From the NCBI RefSeq assembly GCF_025602895.1, contig NW_026516206.1:434001-498000 (forward strand): a stretch of 64,000 nt of DNA. The letters run 5' to 3'. Positions 20,532 to 33,700 of the stretch are shown here, piece by piece (position 1 is the first letter of the stretch; each line of letters starts with the position of its first letter). The notes beneath the pieces were generated by a model. It saw only the letters and a program-made list of their open reading frames with translations, did no database searches and was not told where the DNA came from. Position numbers and translations under genes: made by a program. This DNA comes from Polychytrium aggregatum (lineage: Eukaryota > Chytridiomycota > Chytridiomycetes > Polychytriales).

Positions 20532-21128
20532 ATGCAACGGAAATCCTTGATGCGACTGCAGCCAAAATCTTACCTCCGCATCGATGGCGATATTCGCCTC
20601 GCCAGAGACGCAGCCGACTGTCGGACACATATGCTGTTGTTGCGGGGAAGCGAAACCCATCAAGCGGTGCTCTGCTCTGCAGGACGCCATGCACTGGTCA
20701 ATGGGAGGGAGGTAGCGATATCCCTTTGGTGAGCACTCGATACAGTATGGCTCCGAGCTCGGTCAGTGAAAGACCCGATTGACCAGTCCACGGGCGCTAT
20801 TGCTGGGTGCTACGCGCAGATGATAAGCCACCGCTGCATCGGCCGCCAGTCGTTCGGAGCTGGCATGAGTATTCCAGTTGCTGCATTGAGGGGCTGCATG
20901 GTCACCCCAGTCTGGCGAGAGAGCGTTCTTTCTCGGTGCGGTTCGGCTTCTCGGCGTGCTCGGACAGCCAAATCCAACCCTGCACCAAGCCTGGTCAGTC
21001 CGGGTCTCGCCAGCACAACCCGCCCCAGCCAAGCGACTCCAAGAGCAAACGGCTTCCTCGGCGAGCCAGGGCCGCCTGCCTGCCCTGTTACATCAGCCCG
21101 ACGGTCTCGGGACTCCCGCTATCGACAG
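20532..21128. other. Intergenic region cyclin L / KICS2-like
   Basis: 597 bp between two plus-strand genes. An open frame runs through the right half into the KICS2-like gene but the ATG at 21129 fits the protein better. No other gene or repeat was seen. Confidence 0.55.
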
Positions 21129-23597
21129 ATGAGCGCCATGGACCATCTGAAGGCTTTTTTCGTGCTCCTCGCTCTCCAGGACAATGACGGCGCTTCCAAG
21201 TTCCTGCCGTCGCTGCTCAGCTCGGCGTCCTGGACCAATTACCATCTCTCCAAGTCGTCGCTTAGCAGTCTGCCCTCTCCCACGCAGGATCCGGTCGATA
21301 TCGCCGTGCTAAAGGCACTGAGTCCTATCCTGGGTGGGCTCGTCGCTGCCGAGAGCAGCTATCACACTCTGTCCTTCGTGAGGTCGACGCTCTTCTTCAA
21401 CACTGTAAGTGGCAGCTCTGAAAACGGATGGCTTCTGGCAAGCGAAGGTTTTGTCTTGAACGGTTGCATCTGCTGCGTCTGCTGTTTGAGCCGCTCTCCT
21501 CTCCCAGCCAACACTCCAGTCAGAGATCTGTTGAATGACCTCGCTTCGTCGGCTCATTCAATCTACCGCACCGCCCTTGCCTGCATTTTGCCGATCCGAA
21601 CCACCGGATAGAAACTGGTCGATCGATATCAAGCACTTGAAACAACATGCAGCCAGCAGTTCAGCAAGCTCGGTTTGGAGCTGCAGGCATCCCCGTCGTT
21701 TGCCCGTTGGCAGAGTCTCAAGCTCGCGCTGGAAGGACTGCTGGCGATTCGGAGAGAAATGCTCCGCAGGTATAGGTCGTGCTTGTGCTGCGTGCATATA
21801 TCCAGAGCCGTCGGGGCTGATGCCGATTGTCGAAAAGCTAACCAGACTGATGCTTCTGCGCCGGATCTTGTCGCCCAGCTACGCTCGGCTCGGGGAGTTT
21901 GCCAGCAATCCAGCCGACTTTGGCGCCATTGTGAGCATCATTGAACCCTTGAAGCAGATGATTGTCGATCTCGATTTTGACGAATATCTCGGGGAGCTGT
22001 CCGAAACACTCAAGTAAGTGCGGATTTGTTCATCTATGCCAGGCACATCAGGGCCGAGATTGCCATGCGATTGCATGCGATCATCTCTGACGCCTCTCAT
22101 GCGCAGACTGGAGCTGGATATCCTCCAGTCGCTCTGTCGAGCACAGGACGCCCTTTACGATATGGACTTCAAATCCTCGACCCTCGATATGTATGCCGCA
22201 CGAACATCCCTTGCCCGATGGATGGACAAGCTCGGGCTGCAAGCGGTCAGTTTGGATTTGGACTGCGCGTTAAACACTGAACTCGTCGCTGTCGATAGCA
22301 CTGGCCATAGCAGTGTGTGCATGTCGGCGATGCTCTTCTGGACTCTCCAATAACGCCATTCATCCCGCACGACGCTTGTTCAGTCAAGCAACAGCAAGGA
22401 GCATCGAGTCCTCATGTGGCTGAGTGTTTTTGCCTCGGCCACGCGGTGGAAGTTTGACTGCTACTTTTATCGACTACTGAAGAGCAGCGACTCACTGACG
22501 TCAAAGTCAGCCACATCAATCGAGGATAAGCATGTCGAGGCACTGTCGTTCCGATCTATGTGAGTGTCCGCTGGACCGGCGCTCCATCCCAACATCCAGA
22601 ACCATGATCTGGCGAGCAGTTGCGATTCCCGGGCAATAGCGATACCCCGAATCGAATGTGCCCTTGTGCTTGTTACAAGGATCGGCAGCTTCGAGACTGC
22701 CTTGATCGCTGCAATTGTATGACCGATGCTGACCTCTTCGGCAAAGATCTATCCGATTGATATCGACGAGCGAGGACAGCGTCATGCAGACTCACGCGGA
22801 TTCTTACATTTGGACCGATGCACCACATACAGACTGTCGAGCCAGTGCTTGAACCTCCCCCTCAGCAACCTTTCGTTCATTTATGTGATCCCTGCCGGAG
22901 GGTCGTACTTCAAAGACGGGTATACGTGTCGGGGACGCGACTCGTATGAGCAACTGCGCGGCATTCAGTCGTTTCCTGCGATCTTGAGTTATCCCGAGGT
23001 GGGTAGAGATGACCTCGAGCCTTGACATCCATGGTATTGCACTTGGCTGCTGATGCTGATGTGATGGTTGATAGAGCAAGTCCAGTGGCAGCGTCACATC
23101 TGATGACTGCGCCGGGAATGCGTTGCTGGGCCCTTATCATCTGCCCCACTGACGAGCAACTCCTGCTATCGGTCCACCGCCCCGTGTCTCCCTGCTCGGG
23201 CTGCCCCTCGTGCATCCTCGACCCCCAGGACACCCCACCAATGTCGCATTGGCCAAACATCATTGGTGTGTTCCAGGATCACTTTGAACTGCGGTATCTG
23301 GAGGGGCAGTCTCGCCCGATCCTGGTGCAGCGGACAGTGCAGCAGCGCCCGATGCTTGGGTCAAACTTTGCAAAGCTTGCGTCGCGGTCACAGCTGGCTT
23401 CGAGCGGGCTTGTTCAGTTCTACGACGAGGCGGTGGATGTGACCTACTGCATGCACAAAATGGATCGATTCCTGGCTGCAGTCATCATCTACCAAGGACG
23501 CGTATCCAACACCGACGTCATGGCGCGAACGCTGGCGCTGTTCACGCTTCTGGCAGAGAAGCTGCAGCTGACCGATGTGTTGCGAGTGTTGAAGTAG
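21129..23597 (+). CDS. KICS2: KICS2 (C12orf66)-like KICSTOR subunit
   Basis: Homologue of the KICSTOR subunit KICS2/C12orf66, which in mammals tethers GATOR1 to lysosomes for amino-acid control of TORC1. Exon 1 (21129-21404) encodes MSAMDHLKAFFVLLALQDND, and later SPILGGLVAAESSYHTLSFV parallels the family's LAHLAAAEKVYHSL region. Middle exons are helical (KLVDRYQALETTCSQQFSKL; LMPIVEKLTRLMLLRRILSP; LELDILQSLCRAQDALYDMD) and include VLMWLSVFASATRWKFDCYF. The most diagnostic part is the end: an exon with LRGIQSFPAILSYPE (intron from 23001), then PPMSHWPNIIGVFQDH and finally LVQFYDEAVDVTYCMHKMD followed by FLAAVIIYQGR, matching the human order and spacing. About eight exons. S. cerevisiae and S. 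pombe have no KICSTOR. Confidence 0.85.
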
Positions 23598-23619
23598 CAG
23601 TGGCCTCCTCTGGTACGGT

Positions 23620-23625
23620 AATAAA
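23620..23625 (+). terminator. AATAAA polyadenylation signal of KICS2-like gene
   Basis: AATAAA hexamer 23 bp after the stop codon, within the 142-bp convergent spacer to the NOL11-like gene. Confidence 0.65.
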
Positions 23626-23739
23626 CGACTTCATTCACGGCCTGGGGTACAATTCAGATGCCCGCGAGCACCAAGGGAGGAGCCACGTTCCTTCCCATTC
23701 GACTGGCTGAACCACCAACCGTTTCAGCGACGGTGGCAT

Positions 23740-26700
23740 CTATATTTTGAACACCTCGACACGGTACTTGCCAGCGCCCTCGACATCGGCGACCATGCGG
23801 CGCCACCGCTTGCCGCCCTGCTGGCCTCCAGACCGAATATGGGCCTGCTCCTTCCTGAGTCTCTCCTGGCGAATCTTTTCGCGAACAAGGGCGCGCTTGG
23901 CCCTCTCCTCCTCTTGGTGGAATGGCAGCAGGGCCCCCTTCAGACGCCTCTCCAAGATCGACAGCAGCAGCGTGGCGTTGGAGACGGCCGAGCCAACCGT
24001 GGAGAGCAAGGGATGCAGCTCCGGAGTAAGCATGACAACTGGGAGATGCGCATCCAGCAGCAGCGTCAGGGTGTCCAAGGCCTGGTTGGGCAAATGGGGA
24101 GCAGGGGGGGGGTTTCGCCACGGTGTACGATTGATGATGGTTCAGCGGACTGGCCACACGGAAGAATGCGAGGATCTTGCGCTTTTGGTCGAGGAACAAA
24201 TGCGCTGTCGCCTCCGGATGGGAGCAGAACCCGTCCCAGACCCGCACGCAGGCTCACCTTGGTAATCTTTTGGTAGCGTGCGCTTCCTTCATCGTCCCAC
24301 AGCCACTCCGATGGTATCTGGCGACCTTGCTCGAGCAGCGCGACCTTGGTAGATTTTGATTTGCGGGCCTCGGTTTCCTTGGACTCGGCAGCCAGCTCGA
24401 TGACGCTATCGGGCTCAACGCGCTCTGATCCGACGACCAGAACAGAGCCCACCCATCGCAGCAGCAGCTCGACTTGATTTACTTGCAGCTGCCGAAGGGC
24501 AACAGTAAAGTGATGATCGTTTCTAGGAACGGCAAAGCAGAGCTCCAGGAAGTACCGCTGTGGTACCGTCAGATCGCATTCGATCTCGCTTGACTCAGCC
24601 TCAAAGTAGTTCTTGGTAAAGACTGGGTGCCGGTGCACTGAAAAGGCGTCTTTGAGCTGCTTCAGGCGCTTGTCCATGGGGATATCGAACTGATCCGTGT
24701 CGCCGCAGATGTAGCGCACAGCCAAAACAACATCCCTTTCCTTCAGATCGACGACGTGCTGCAGAATCAAGGCCACAATCTCGAGATCACCCTTGAGGAG
24801 CGCTTTCCGCATATATGACGTCTCCGAGTCATTCATGGCGTTCGTAACGATGCCGTTTTTGAGGAGATACTTGAGGACTTTCCGCGGCCAGAACGACGCG
24901 GGATCTTCGAAACAAGTATTGACCAAGGCAACTTGGAGAGGCTGCGAAATGTCAACGTACTCGAATGCACTAATGTCGGTCTTTTGGGCCGGCTTGGAGG
25001 GTAGTTTGGAGCCAAGCCAGCCCCCGACCAGGTTTTCGAATTCGACAAGCTGGCCGTCCTTCCATCCCTTGGGCTTTTGAAGCGCAGAGATGAACGCACT
25101 GTCACTTGCAAAGCTCAGCTCTGATTGGCTAGCGAGGTTTGGAGTGTCCACCACCCCGACGAGGCCCAGAGGGGAAAAGCCAGTCTCCCCGGCCGGCAGG
25201 ATCGTTCCTTGGGCGCGTGCCTTGCCGAGGGCGCTCAGCAGATCAAGCTTGGGACAGTAGTACGGGAGGGTGAAGGACGATGCGGTGAACTTGAAGACAT
25301 CGGACTTGAAGACTGTGGTGGCCGTGAGAGCAAGAATGGGTCCAGAGAGGGTCGAGCTCAGAGTTGAGAGCTGATAACGCACACCAGCGCGCGAAAGCGA
25401 GAGGCAGAGATGTTAGGGTCCAGCGCATAAATTATGGCAACGCAGCGCACATGGCTGATCGCAAGTCACGCGCAAGCAACAATCATTGGCGATGAGCGCG
25501 GTTGACTAACATGCAACGATCGCCCTTTGATATTGTCTGCTGGCTCAGAGAGGGACTGGACCACCATTTGGGCCTGGCACGTTCCGAACTGGGCGTCGTA
25601 TACATGGACAAGGGCGTCCACTAGAAGCGGACAGCGTTGCATAGAAGCACAGAATAGTGAGTGAGGTTGTGCGATAATCAACATGGCGACCGACTGCGGA
25701 GGAGCACAAAGGACGCCATGTCGAGACGAGCTCGTATCGATGGGTGCCAATATGCAGTGCTGCTGATGGCGATGGCGATGCTGGTGCTGGTGCTGGTGCG
25801 GAGGCTCGAGGATGTCTACATACATGTGTCCTGCTGAATAAACGACACTGCCAAATACGATTTGTCGAGCGCCGTTATGTCGATCGATCTAAACAGATTG
25901 TCCTGCATCGACGGACACACTAGATCAGTACTCGCATCGTCCATCGCAGCGCGGACTCGAGGGCTCCCTGTTGACCCGGTCTATCGTCGCACGAAAGGAT
26001 GCAGCTCCGAAACGCCATCTTACATCAAACTTTTTGAGCGGGGACGACGACGCTAGAGACAGACACAATTTCTCGACCAGACCATTGCTCTCCAGCTGAA
26101 ATAGCTTGATGATGCCGTTGGTGTCTGCGGTGGAACTGGACATCAGCGATCGCAGCGAGGACGCCATGCTCCATCCAGCAGCACCGTATTTGTCTCCAGC
26201 GCCACTTAGGGCTGGCCGGAAAACGCTCTGCCCGCGACGCCACCGAGAGGTGCAGCTTGCCACAGACATCCTTGCTACATACATGCAATGCTGATGACTC
26301 TAGATTCCGAGTTTTGGTAGGCAAACGCGGTCGGATGGGCATAGTTCGGGAGGGAGGGCACTTCGACTTCGTCGGTGAGATGGAAGCTGAATCGGCCGGC
26401 CTTGGATGCAATTTCGATGAAGCGGACCGAGTACACGGTCTTTTGTGCTTCGGCAGTGTGTCTCAGGGCCACGGCCAGGGATTTGGGCCATTTCTCATGC
26501 GAGTCAGGCTGCAGGCTCGACCAGATCACAGAAGACGATCTCCCCACCGACGACCGCGGGGCGAGTTCGGCCAGGGGATTGCTCAGATCCTGAGGATAGA
26601 TGGCCAAGTCTCCCGTTCGAGACACAACGAGAATGCATGACGTGGCAGGTCCGGAGATGGGGCTGAGACTATATACGGGATGAGGGACCTGAGGAGGGGA

Positions 26701-27477
26701 AGGGGGTGTAAGTCGATTCGCGCCTTTGTCGGGTTGAGGTCCACGCATGTTGTGATCCGAAGTGGGGCAAGATTTGCCACGCCCCAGATCGAGCAGAAAG
26801 CGGCACCGCACTGCATACTGCTCTCACCTGCTTCGAGAACTGGGGCTCCCTCGAGATTTCTTGTGTCGACGCAGCGTCGATCCTCCATGACCAAATCAGC
26901 TGTCCTGGTTTGTCCTGGGGCTTGGTGGTGGACTCGATCGCCGCAAAGATGTGGCCCGAGGCCCTTCGTCCGAGGCTTTCAACGGCGACCTCGTGAGCAT
27001 CCGTCGAGTCGACGGTGGGATCGATATCGGCGTCCAGTCGATTGTCGGCCTCGACATTCTCGCTGGCGGCGGGGGCCTTGGATAGGAATAGTGCTGGACA
27101 GGAGAATGTGAGTCCGGGCGGGACGGACCACGAGTTTAGACATTCCTGGGAGGCGATCTGGATGGATGTTGCAGATGCGTCAGCGGCAGCCCGGCCACAG
27201 GAGTTCCTCGGTACCACTCCTCCTCATCGATGTGAGTGCAGCAACAGTGGCATTATGGACTCACGTCGTAGAGATAGACGCCGCCGCCCTGGACGGTCAC
27301 AATCGCAATGTCGCCGGCGCGATCAGCGCTGGCGAGATCGACATCGGGCACACACGAGACGAGAGGGAGAGGGGGCGGGCTGGCTTTGGCGGCCTTGGAG
27401 CTCTTCTTTGGAAAGGATACTGAAAATGGATGCGGCGAGAGCGGCGTTGGGTCTTGCAGCGTGACGGACTGCGGCAT
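23740..27477 (-). CDS. NOL11/UTP8-like nucleolar protein (t-UTP)
   Basis: Component of the t-UTP/UTP-A part of the small-subunit processome, which supports rDNA transcription and early pre-rRNA processing. Exon 1 starts at 27477 (MPQSVTLQDPTPLSPHPFSV) and ends GGVYLYDV. The next begins LNSWSVPPGLTFSCPALF, which corresponds to the NOL11 order VILYKVS...GSWSVKQGQIITCPAV. Further beta-propeller exons include TSCILVVSRTGDLAIYP (about 26650), AQKTVYSVRFIEIASKAGRF and the blade ALVHVYDAQFGTCQAQ (about 25590). The large exon 25382-24257 holds the helical C-terminal region (YLLKNGIVTNAMNDSETSYM; FLELCFAVPRNDHHF; LQVNQVELLLRWVG). The final exon, about 24075-23740, has LPNQALDTLTLLLDAHLPV and a basic coiled coil (EEERAKRALVREKIRQERL). 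Around ten exons. Exon borders between 25380 and 26300 are approximate. Confidence 0.85.
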
Positions 27478-27630
27478 TTTGAGCTGAGATCAGGATCGTG
27501 CGAGTATCGTGGATCTGAGGGTGGGTGGGAGCAACGCGGCGAGACTTGGCTCTGGGAGGAGAAGGGGAGAACTGCGTAGATATCCACGATGGCGGACGCA
27601 GATGCTGGATGCTGGATGCTGGATGCTGGG

Positions 27631-27661
<31 letters not shown>

Positions 27662-28124
27662 TGAAGCAGCGAGCATCGGCACCAGCGCTGTTTCGGGAGA
27701 CGGCCAAAAAAGAAAACCAGCGCGCCATATTAATTAAGCCCACGTGCCGGCGTCTTCCGGGGCGGATGGCGACTCTGTGGCGCGCCCATTGTTGCGCCGC
27801 GTCCAATCGGTGCCGACACGTTGGGGGAGCAAGCCCACACAGGCTTCTCTGCGCACGCACAGCAATCCTCCTCCGGACCCATCGGCAAGCTCCAGAACCA
27901 GCCGGCAGCAGCCATATAGATTGGCCGTGGCCCCCGCCTCGTTTGCAGGCCAGGCTCTGACCTCTGTCTGCCGGCCCAGATCATCCCGTCGGCGCTGGCT
28001 TCCCCCTGGTAAGCTCGGCCTGGCGCCGGTCTCGTCCGAGCGTCGCTGCTACGCGGCCGTCCTGACTCATACTTGTCACTGCCCGCCAGAGACCCCGACC
28101 GTCCTCGATCCTGCATCGGTAGCC
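27478..28124. promoter_or_regulatory. Divergent promoter region NOL11-like / hydrolase
   Basis: 647 bp between divergent start codons. It holds the 7-bp arrays listed separately at 27601-27661 and an inverted CCAAT-type box (ATTGG at 27804-27808, CGTCCAATCGGTGCC). No coding sequence is supported. Confidence 0.55.
27601..27661. repeat. Two adjacent 7-bp tandem repeats
   Basis: About four copies of GATGCTG (reverse complement of the ATCCAGC unit at 734-768), followed directly by about four copies of CCGATTG. Both units are exactly 7 bp, which suggests one array changed into the other by slippage and point mutation. Confidence 0.85.
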
Positions 28125-30140
28125 ATGTTTGCGTCCAAGATCCTTGCCTTTGCAAAGTCGTCGCTGGCCAGAGACGCCAGCAAGTACAATCCGATAAAGG
28201 GCAAGACCCGGGTCGGCTTTGACCGCGGGCAGCCCGTCGACATTTACCATGAGATTCATGGCTATGGCGAGCACAAGGTTCTTTTCATCACGGTAGGCAT
28301 CTGCCCACCGATTCTGTCGAAAGGAGGGTGGCCTTCGAGACAGCGCTGCACTCGACCTCTGGGCGTCGCCGCGTGCTGGCTAGGCGCCGTCACTGCCGTT
28401 CTCCCTCTGATCTGGAATTGTGCATGGCTCATGCCTGTTTCTCTCTGGCGTTCCGTTGCATGCCGGTCCGCTCAGGGATGGGCTGGCTCGTGCGATAATT
28501 GGAAGTTCCAGGTGAGTGACCTGCCGCTCTAGCAATCCCGACACCGTCGCTCAGGTTGCTGTCGCTGCCACCCGATATCGCCAAAGCATAAATCGGCTGC
28601 CCTGACGAAGCATCATCTCTATCGCTCAAGACCGAGTATTTTGGACGACACGGCGACTTCCAAGTCTGCATATACGAAAACAGGGGGTCGGGATTCTCGA
28701 GTGCCCCGCTCAAGCGCTACAGGTTCGTTCTCGAGGAAACACAGACTCCGAGGACTGCTCTGGCCGGCCCTTGGACTGGCCTGGTCCGATGCTAACGGAG
28801 CACCCATGCGGTCCGCAGGATGGCCGACATGGCACATGACGCCAAGGAACTGATCCAGCACCTTGGATGGAAAAATGTCCACGTTGTCGGTGTCTCCATG
28901 GGTAAGCCACGCGCAGCCATCCGTTCGCTCTGCACCAACCGCAGTTGGGCAGCCCACTGACAGGAGTGAATCGGCATCGCCAGGCGGCATGATTGCCCAG
29001 GAGCTTGCGTTGATGATGCCCGACCGAGTCCGCAGCCTGTGTCTGGCGTCGACCCACGCTGGTCGGGCATTCCCTCCTGCAAAGTACGCTCCAATGGTCA
29101 TGTCGACGCTCGCCAAGATTGCCCTCGGCCTCGAGGAGATGAAACAGAATGTGCCCAAGATGCTGTACAGCCATGTAAGCTGCCTCAGTGATGGCTGTGG
29201 CATGGAGTTGGCCTCGTTGCGACAGTTGGGGGAGGGGAGACGCACATCGAACGAGTCGTGCCGATATCGTCGCACTGCTCTGCACCTCGGATATCTCCTC
29301 GGTTGTCTCCTTGCGCTTACCGCTCGACACCACAGAACTGGCTCTACAGCCCCGCACCACCCGAGACGGGATATGACACCAATCTAGAGTACATCCAAAA
29401 GGTATGTGTCCACTTTCTGCCCAGTATGCACTGTCCGTGCCCTCAGGCTGTGTCAACCAAAACACTAAGTGTGCTACGTTTGGCACATTCAGTTTCATGA
29501 TGGCCGGATAGACGAGCGACCGCCGCAGTCGATTGCTGCGGCCTTTGCTCAGTTCACCGGAATACTGCGACACTATGTTAGCGCCGCTCGTCTTCGCGTC
29601 CTGGCCGAGCGCTTCGAGAAGTACTCGATTCCGGCCATGGTGGTCCACGGAACAGAGGATTGTGTAAGCAACGTCCACTGCGTCATTGGTGAAACCCGGC
29701 TCAAGGGAAGGCATGGTCATGCGAGCGTCTATCGATGGTCGTGTTCTGATAACGGCACTCTCGCACTCTCTTTCATCCACCGGCTGGTCTAGCTCGTCCA
29801 CCTCAAGAACGCCTATGACCTGGCCTCAAATCTTCGTGCCAGACTCGTTGTTTTTGAGGGCCGTGGGCACGCCATGAACCACGAAGACATCGATACATTC
29901 AATTCGCTGCTCCTCCGGCACTTCTACACCGCCATCCTCGGCAAAGAGTGCGAAGCAGCAAGTCGCGCCGGGTGGCAGGCCGAGTCGAGCACTCACAGCG
30001 AAAGCGGAGGCGCCCTTGTGCTCCATGATCAGTCGCCTCTCAGCTCGGCTCGGCAGCTGCTCGGAATGATTGCCAACGACCCCAAGCTGTACATTGAGTG
30101 GCTTAGTGCCCATCGAGAAGCCCTCAAAGCCTCACACTAG
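28125..30140 (+). CDS. Alpha/beta hydrolase fold protein
   Basis: Serine hydrolase of the alpha/beta fold. About eight exons: 28125-28292, 28476-28511, about 28629-28721, about 28817-28901, 28982-29174, about 29337-29400, about 29492-29662 and about 29790-30140. The cap begins with a hydrophobic region and VDIYHEIHGYGEHKVLFIT, then GWAGSCDNWKFQ (oxyanion region), YENRGSGFSS, and the nucleophile elbow GVSMGG (Ser catalytic). The acid is probably the Asp in VVHGTEDC and the histidine is in EGRGHAMNHED. The C-terminal extension of about 70 residues (HSESGGALVLHDQSP onward) is not part of the core fold. It resembles fungal carboxylesterase/lipase-like hydrolases of unknown substrate. The short exons and fully preserved triad indicate a functional gene. 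Confidence 0.88.
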
Positions 30141-30796
30141 TCCACTGCTCTCGTACACGGCTGATGCTGTCTGTCGTGCATTGGATGGGACCATGCGGGC
30201 TCTGTCCCTTGCCCGATGGAGGTCTAGCAAGAGGTTTGTGCACGACAAGGACAACCAGTAGCGCCAGCCCTGGCTTTGGCAACTGCCTTACCGACGACAT
30301 TGCACCCCTCCCTCTCTTGCATCTTGGTTCTTCATGTTTCACCTATCATATTCTGGCTCTTTCCTCACTTCCCTTACGCTTGACCAGAGCGACGGTGGTC
30401 GGCAGATGCAGCGGCTGTCTGGTCAGCTCCTGCTCCATATCACTCAGCACCTCGTAGTTTTCTCTCTCGGCGATGCCTTTTCCAGTCGAAAATGGCCATC
30501 GCCGAGGTGTGTGCGAGGTCCTGTCGCCACCACTTGCCTGGAATTCCCTGACGGCGCAGCTGATAGTTCCCGTCGCCTCCCCACCTCATACTTTCGGGCC
30601 CCTGTGGCCCATTCCTCTCTCCGATCCGTCCTCCAAGACCTTCCACGAGAACAGGAGCAATATATATTGTACCATCTCTTCATCGGTTGTGTTATACGCA
30701 CAAGGGGCTTTGTGGGCGACTGTCGGAGCCGTGGCCACGGCTGCTTGCACTGGCACCGCGCGGTCATTTCGGGCTGTTGGCTGGCTTGGAGGCTGT
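30141..30796. other. Convergent intergenic region hydrolase / GBF1
   Basis: 656 bp between the two stop codons. Open frames on both strands overlap, including one that continues past the GBF1 stop in another frame, but none has a recognisable domain. No polyadenylation hexamer was recognised. Confidence 0.55.
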
Positions 30797-33700
30797 CTAC
30801 ACCAGAACTTGATTGTCATGGCTCCCAGCATCGACTTGGACCTCGACAGAGAGCGGCGCTTCGGGGGCGAGCAAGTCGTGTGGATGCTCGTCCGTGGGAG
30901 AGTGCGGGAGAACGGGGTGTAAGGGGTTCAGCGCGGGCGGTTCGCCGCCTGGAGGAAACAGCTCGTCCCTCAGACCGGGTAAGAAGGGATCGAGATGCTC
31001 CCAAGTGCAGCTCCAGAGATTCGATGTCGGGCTTCCAGTCTCGGTGAACTGGAAGACGCCTTGCATGGACATGACCAGCAGCATATTCTTGAGGGACTCC
31101 AGCACGCCCTCGTACTGAGCGAGATTGCAAAAGCATGTTCGTTAGAGACAGACCAAAGGATTCATATCAGCACCAGCACCAGCACCAGCACCAGCACCAG
31201 CACCACCAGTATCGACTTTGCGAACCAATGCTCACCAGAATTCCTGTGCGTCCGACATTGTCAGGCATCGACGCCACGTCCAGGTAGCTCTTCATGTACT
31301 CCAGGATTCGTCCCCACAAGCCCACAAGCTCCCTCGAGCTCACCAATCGGGGCAGGAAGTTCAAAAAGAACTTGCAGAGCAGACCGACGGCCCGCATCCG
31401 TGTCTCATCCATCGAAGCCTCGTCGAGTTTGAAGACGGCTGGCTTGAGCAACTCCTCCAACAGGGGGAAGAGGACATTCTCGAGGCAGCTGATCCAGCAT
31501 TCCAGCCTCGAGCCCTCCAGCAGCAGCTCCCGCGAGAGAAGCGCGCGCTGCAAATAAGTCAGAGCGGCCTGTCGAACCTCCCGCGACGGGTGGTAGCATT
31601 GCTGCTCAAGGCCAGACAGAATCGGCAGCCAGTACTCGAACCATGCCCGCTCGGGACGCATCGATGTCTGAGTGATCAGCTCGGGGATTCGGGTATGTAG
31701 CATGTAGAGGCGCTCCAGACTCTTGAGCGATCGTTCAATCGCGGCGTGGACATGAGGACTGAGAAACATAGAATTGTGCCACATGCAGAATCGCTGATCA
31801 GTCGGGGAGGGAGGGGAACCTGAAAGCTATGCAACTTGGCAGCAGCGGCGGACTCTACCATACCTTTTGCCGCGCTCATGAGCAGGTACTGTCGGACGCG
31901 GGCTTTTGCGATCGGACTCGGATAGCTTTCCAGAGCCAGATCCGCTGCCAGCGAGGAGCAGTGCCCCAGAGGCGACCGAATAGCCGATCAGCAGATCGAC
32001 ACAATCCGAAAAGTTGTCGCTGGAGACGATGCTGCTGGATCCCTCCGAAATCAAGAATGTTGTCACTTGGAAGCCATATCCAGCCGCGGCCGGGTTCATG
32101 CTGGATTTGGACAGCAGGGCCAAAATGGTGTCGGACTTGGCGCACGAAACAAGCAGGCTGGAGTGCGTCTGGACAAGCTGCACAAGGCCAGCCATCAGCG
32201 GCTCGCCAATGGTGGCTAGGGTGTCTGGGGAAAGCTCCAGGAGAAAGTCGAGTGACTGCAGGACCTGGGGCATTGTGTCTTGGTGATGGGCCAGACGCAT
32301 TATCAGACGCAGCAGAGCCGAGGCGCTGTGGCACTGCAGAGCATCGGTGCGGAAGCCCGCTTTGTAGCCGAGGAGTGTCTTGATGTGCTCAAAGGCAAGT
32401 GGCCACACAACCTGCAGGCGATCGCGGTTGAAGATCGTGACCTGGACCAGCAGCTCGAACAAAAAGATAGCCGACGGGTTCAGTTCGTGCGGTTCGGGTG
32501 CTGACGAGTTTCCACTAGGATCATGTGTGATCGCCGCCTGCTCTGAAAGATTCGATCGCGATGCGGATCCCGACTCCTCGACGAAGGAGGACTCGATGAT
32601 GGCGCGCATCATCAGCTGCAGCGTCTGTGTCTCCAGGAATCTACACGAGGGGACAGGGTGGGAACAGTCAGAGACAGCAGCGCCGACTCGGTTGGCTATC
32701 ATCACCGATGGGGCCAGCGCCACTGGGATGGACGTACCGGCTCTCGCTAAAGAGACGCTCGATGTTGGATGCAGCGATGCACTCTGTCGCCCGCCGCTCG
32801 GCATTGAGATCGGACTCTTGTGGGGACTCGTCGACGCGCTCATCGATAGTGGGGCCAGCCAGCAACAGGAGCTGCTGGAGAGTCGAAAATATGCCGGCAG
32901 TATCCCTGCGAGCCTCAACGACGGGCCTTTCGACTGGAGGCGGCTGCAGCAGCGGAATCTTGACCCGACCACGTAGGAAGTCGTCGACCTCGACCAAGTT
33001 CGCCGGAATCAGGTTGTGCACAAAGAGACTCTTGAGGCATGCCATGATCTAGTCACATTGGAGCCAATTGTAAGAATGGGACGTCTTTGAAGGGCGACAG
33101 CGTCGGCGCCGCTGCGGCGGATCGGGCACGCACCGTTCATCAGCCACACCCGCTTCCAGTAAACTGAATTCCTTACGTTTTTCCAGCCAGTGACGACCAC
33201 ATCGCCGTGCTCGGACACCAACGAAAACAGCAGCACCGTTGCAATCTGGCCCTTGGTGTTCCTGCCGAATTCGATGGCCCACGGATCGACCTTCTTTCCG
33301 GAGGAGCCACGGTCGTCGCCCCATGCGAGGTCGGTCCCCGAGAATTTGCCGTTGGACTCCAACAGCCCCGAGACACGGGCAAGTGTGTCCACGATCGTGT
33401 CAAATACATCGGATTGATTGAAGTGCGTTGCAAGCAGAGCGCAGTTGTAAAACCCGACGATTCCTTTCTGGATCGTAAGATCGTCCTCTGCATTCTCAAA
33501 CACTGGGGCAGATGGAGGGTGTTAGCAGCCTGGCCAAAGCCAGGATAGCCAAAGCCAGGATAGTCACAGCCAGGATAGCCACAGCCAGGATAGCCACAGC
33601 TGCTCCGCCAGTCTCGGTGTGCCTTGGATCTCGGCTGCTCGGCGGAACTCACCATAGCTGATAGCCTCCAGAATCGCGCGCCAAGAAAGCAGGAATAGGT

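Noticed and set aside
24066-25382. Separate 438-codon gene
   Set aside because: Splices in frame and orientation with upstream beta-propeller exons (26900-25400), so it is the C-terminal part of the NOL11-like gene.
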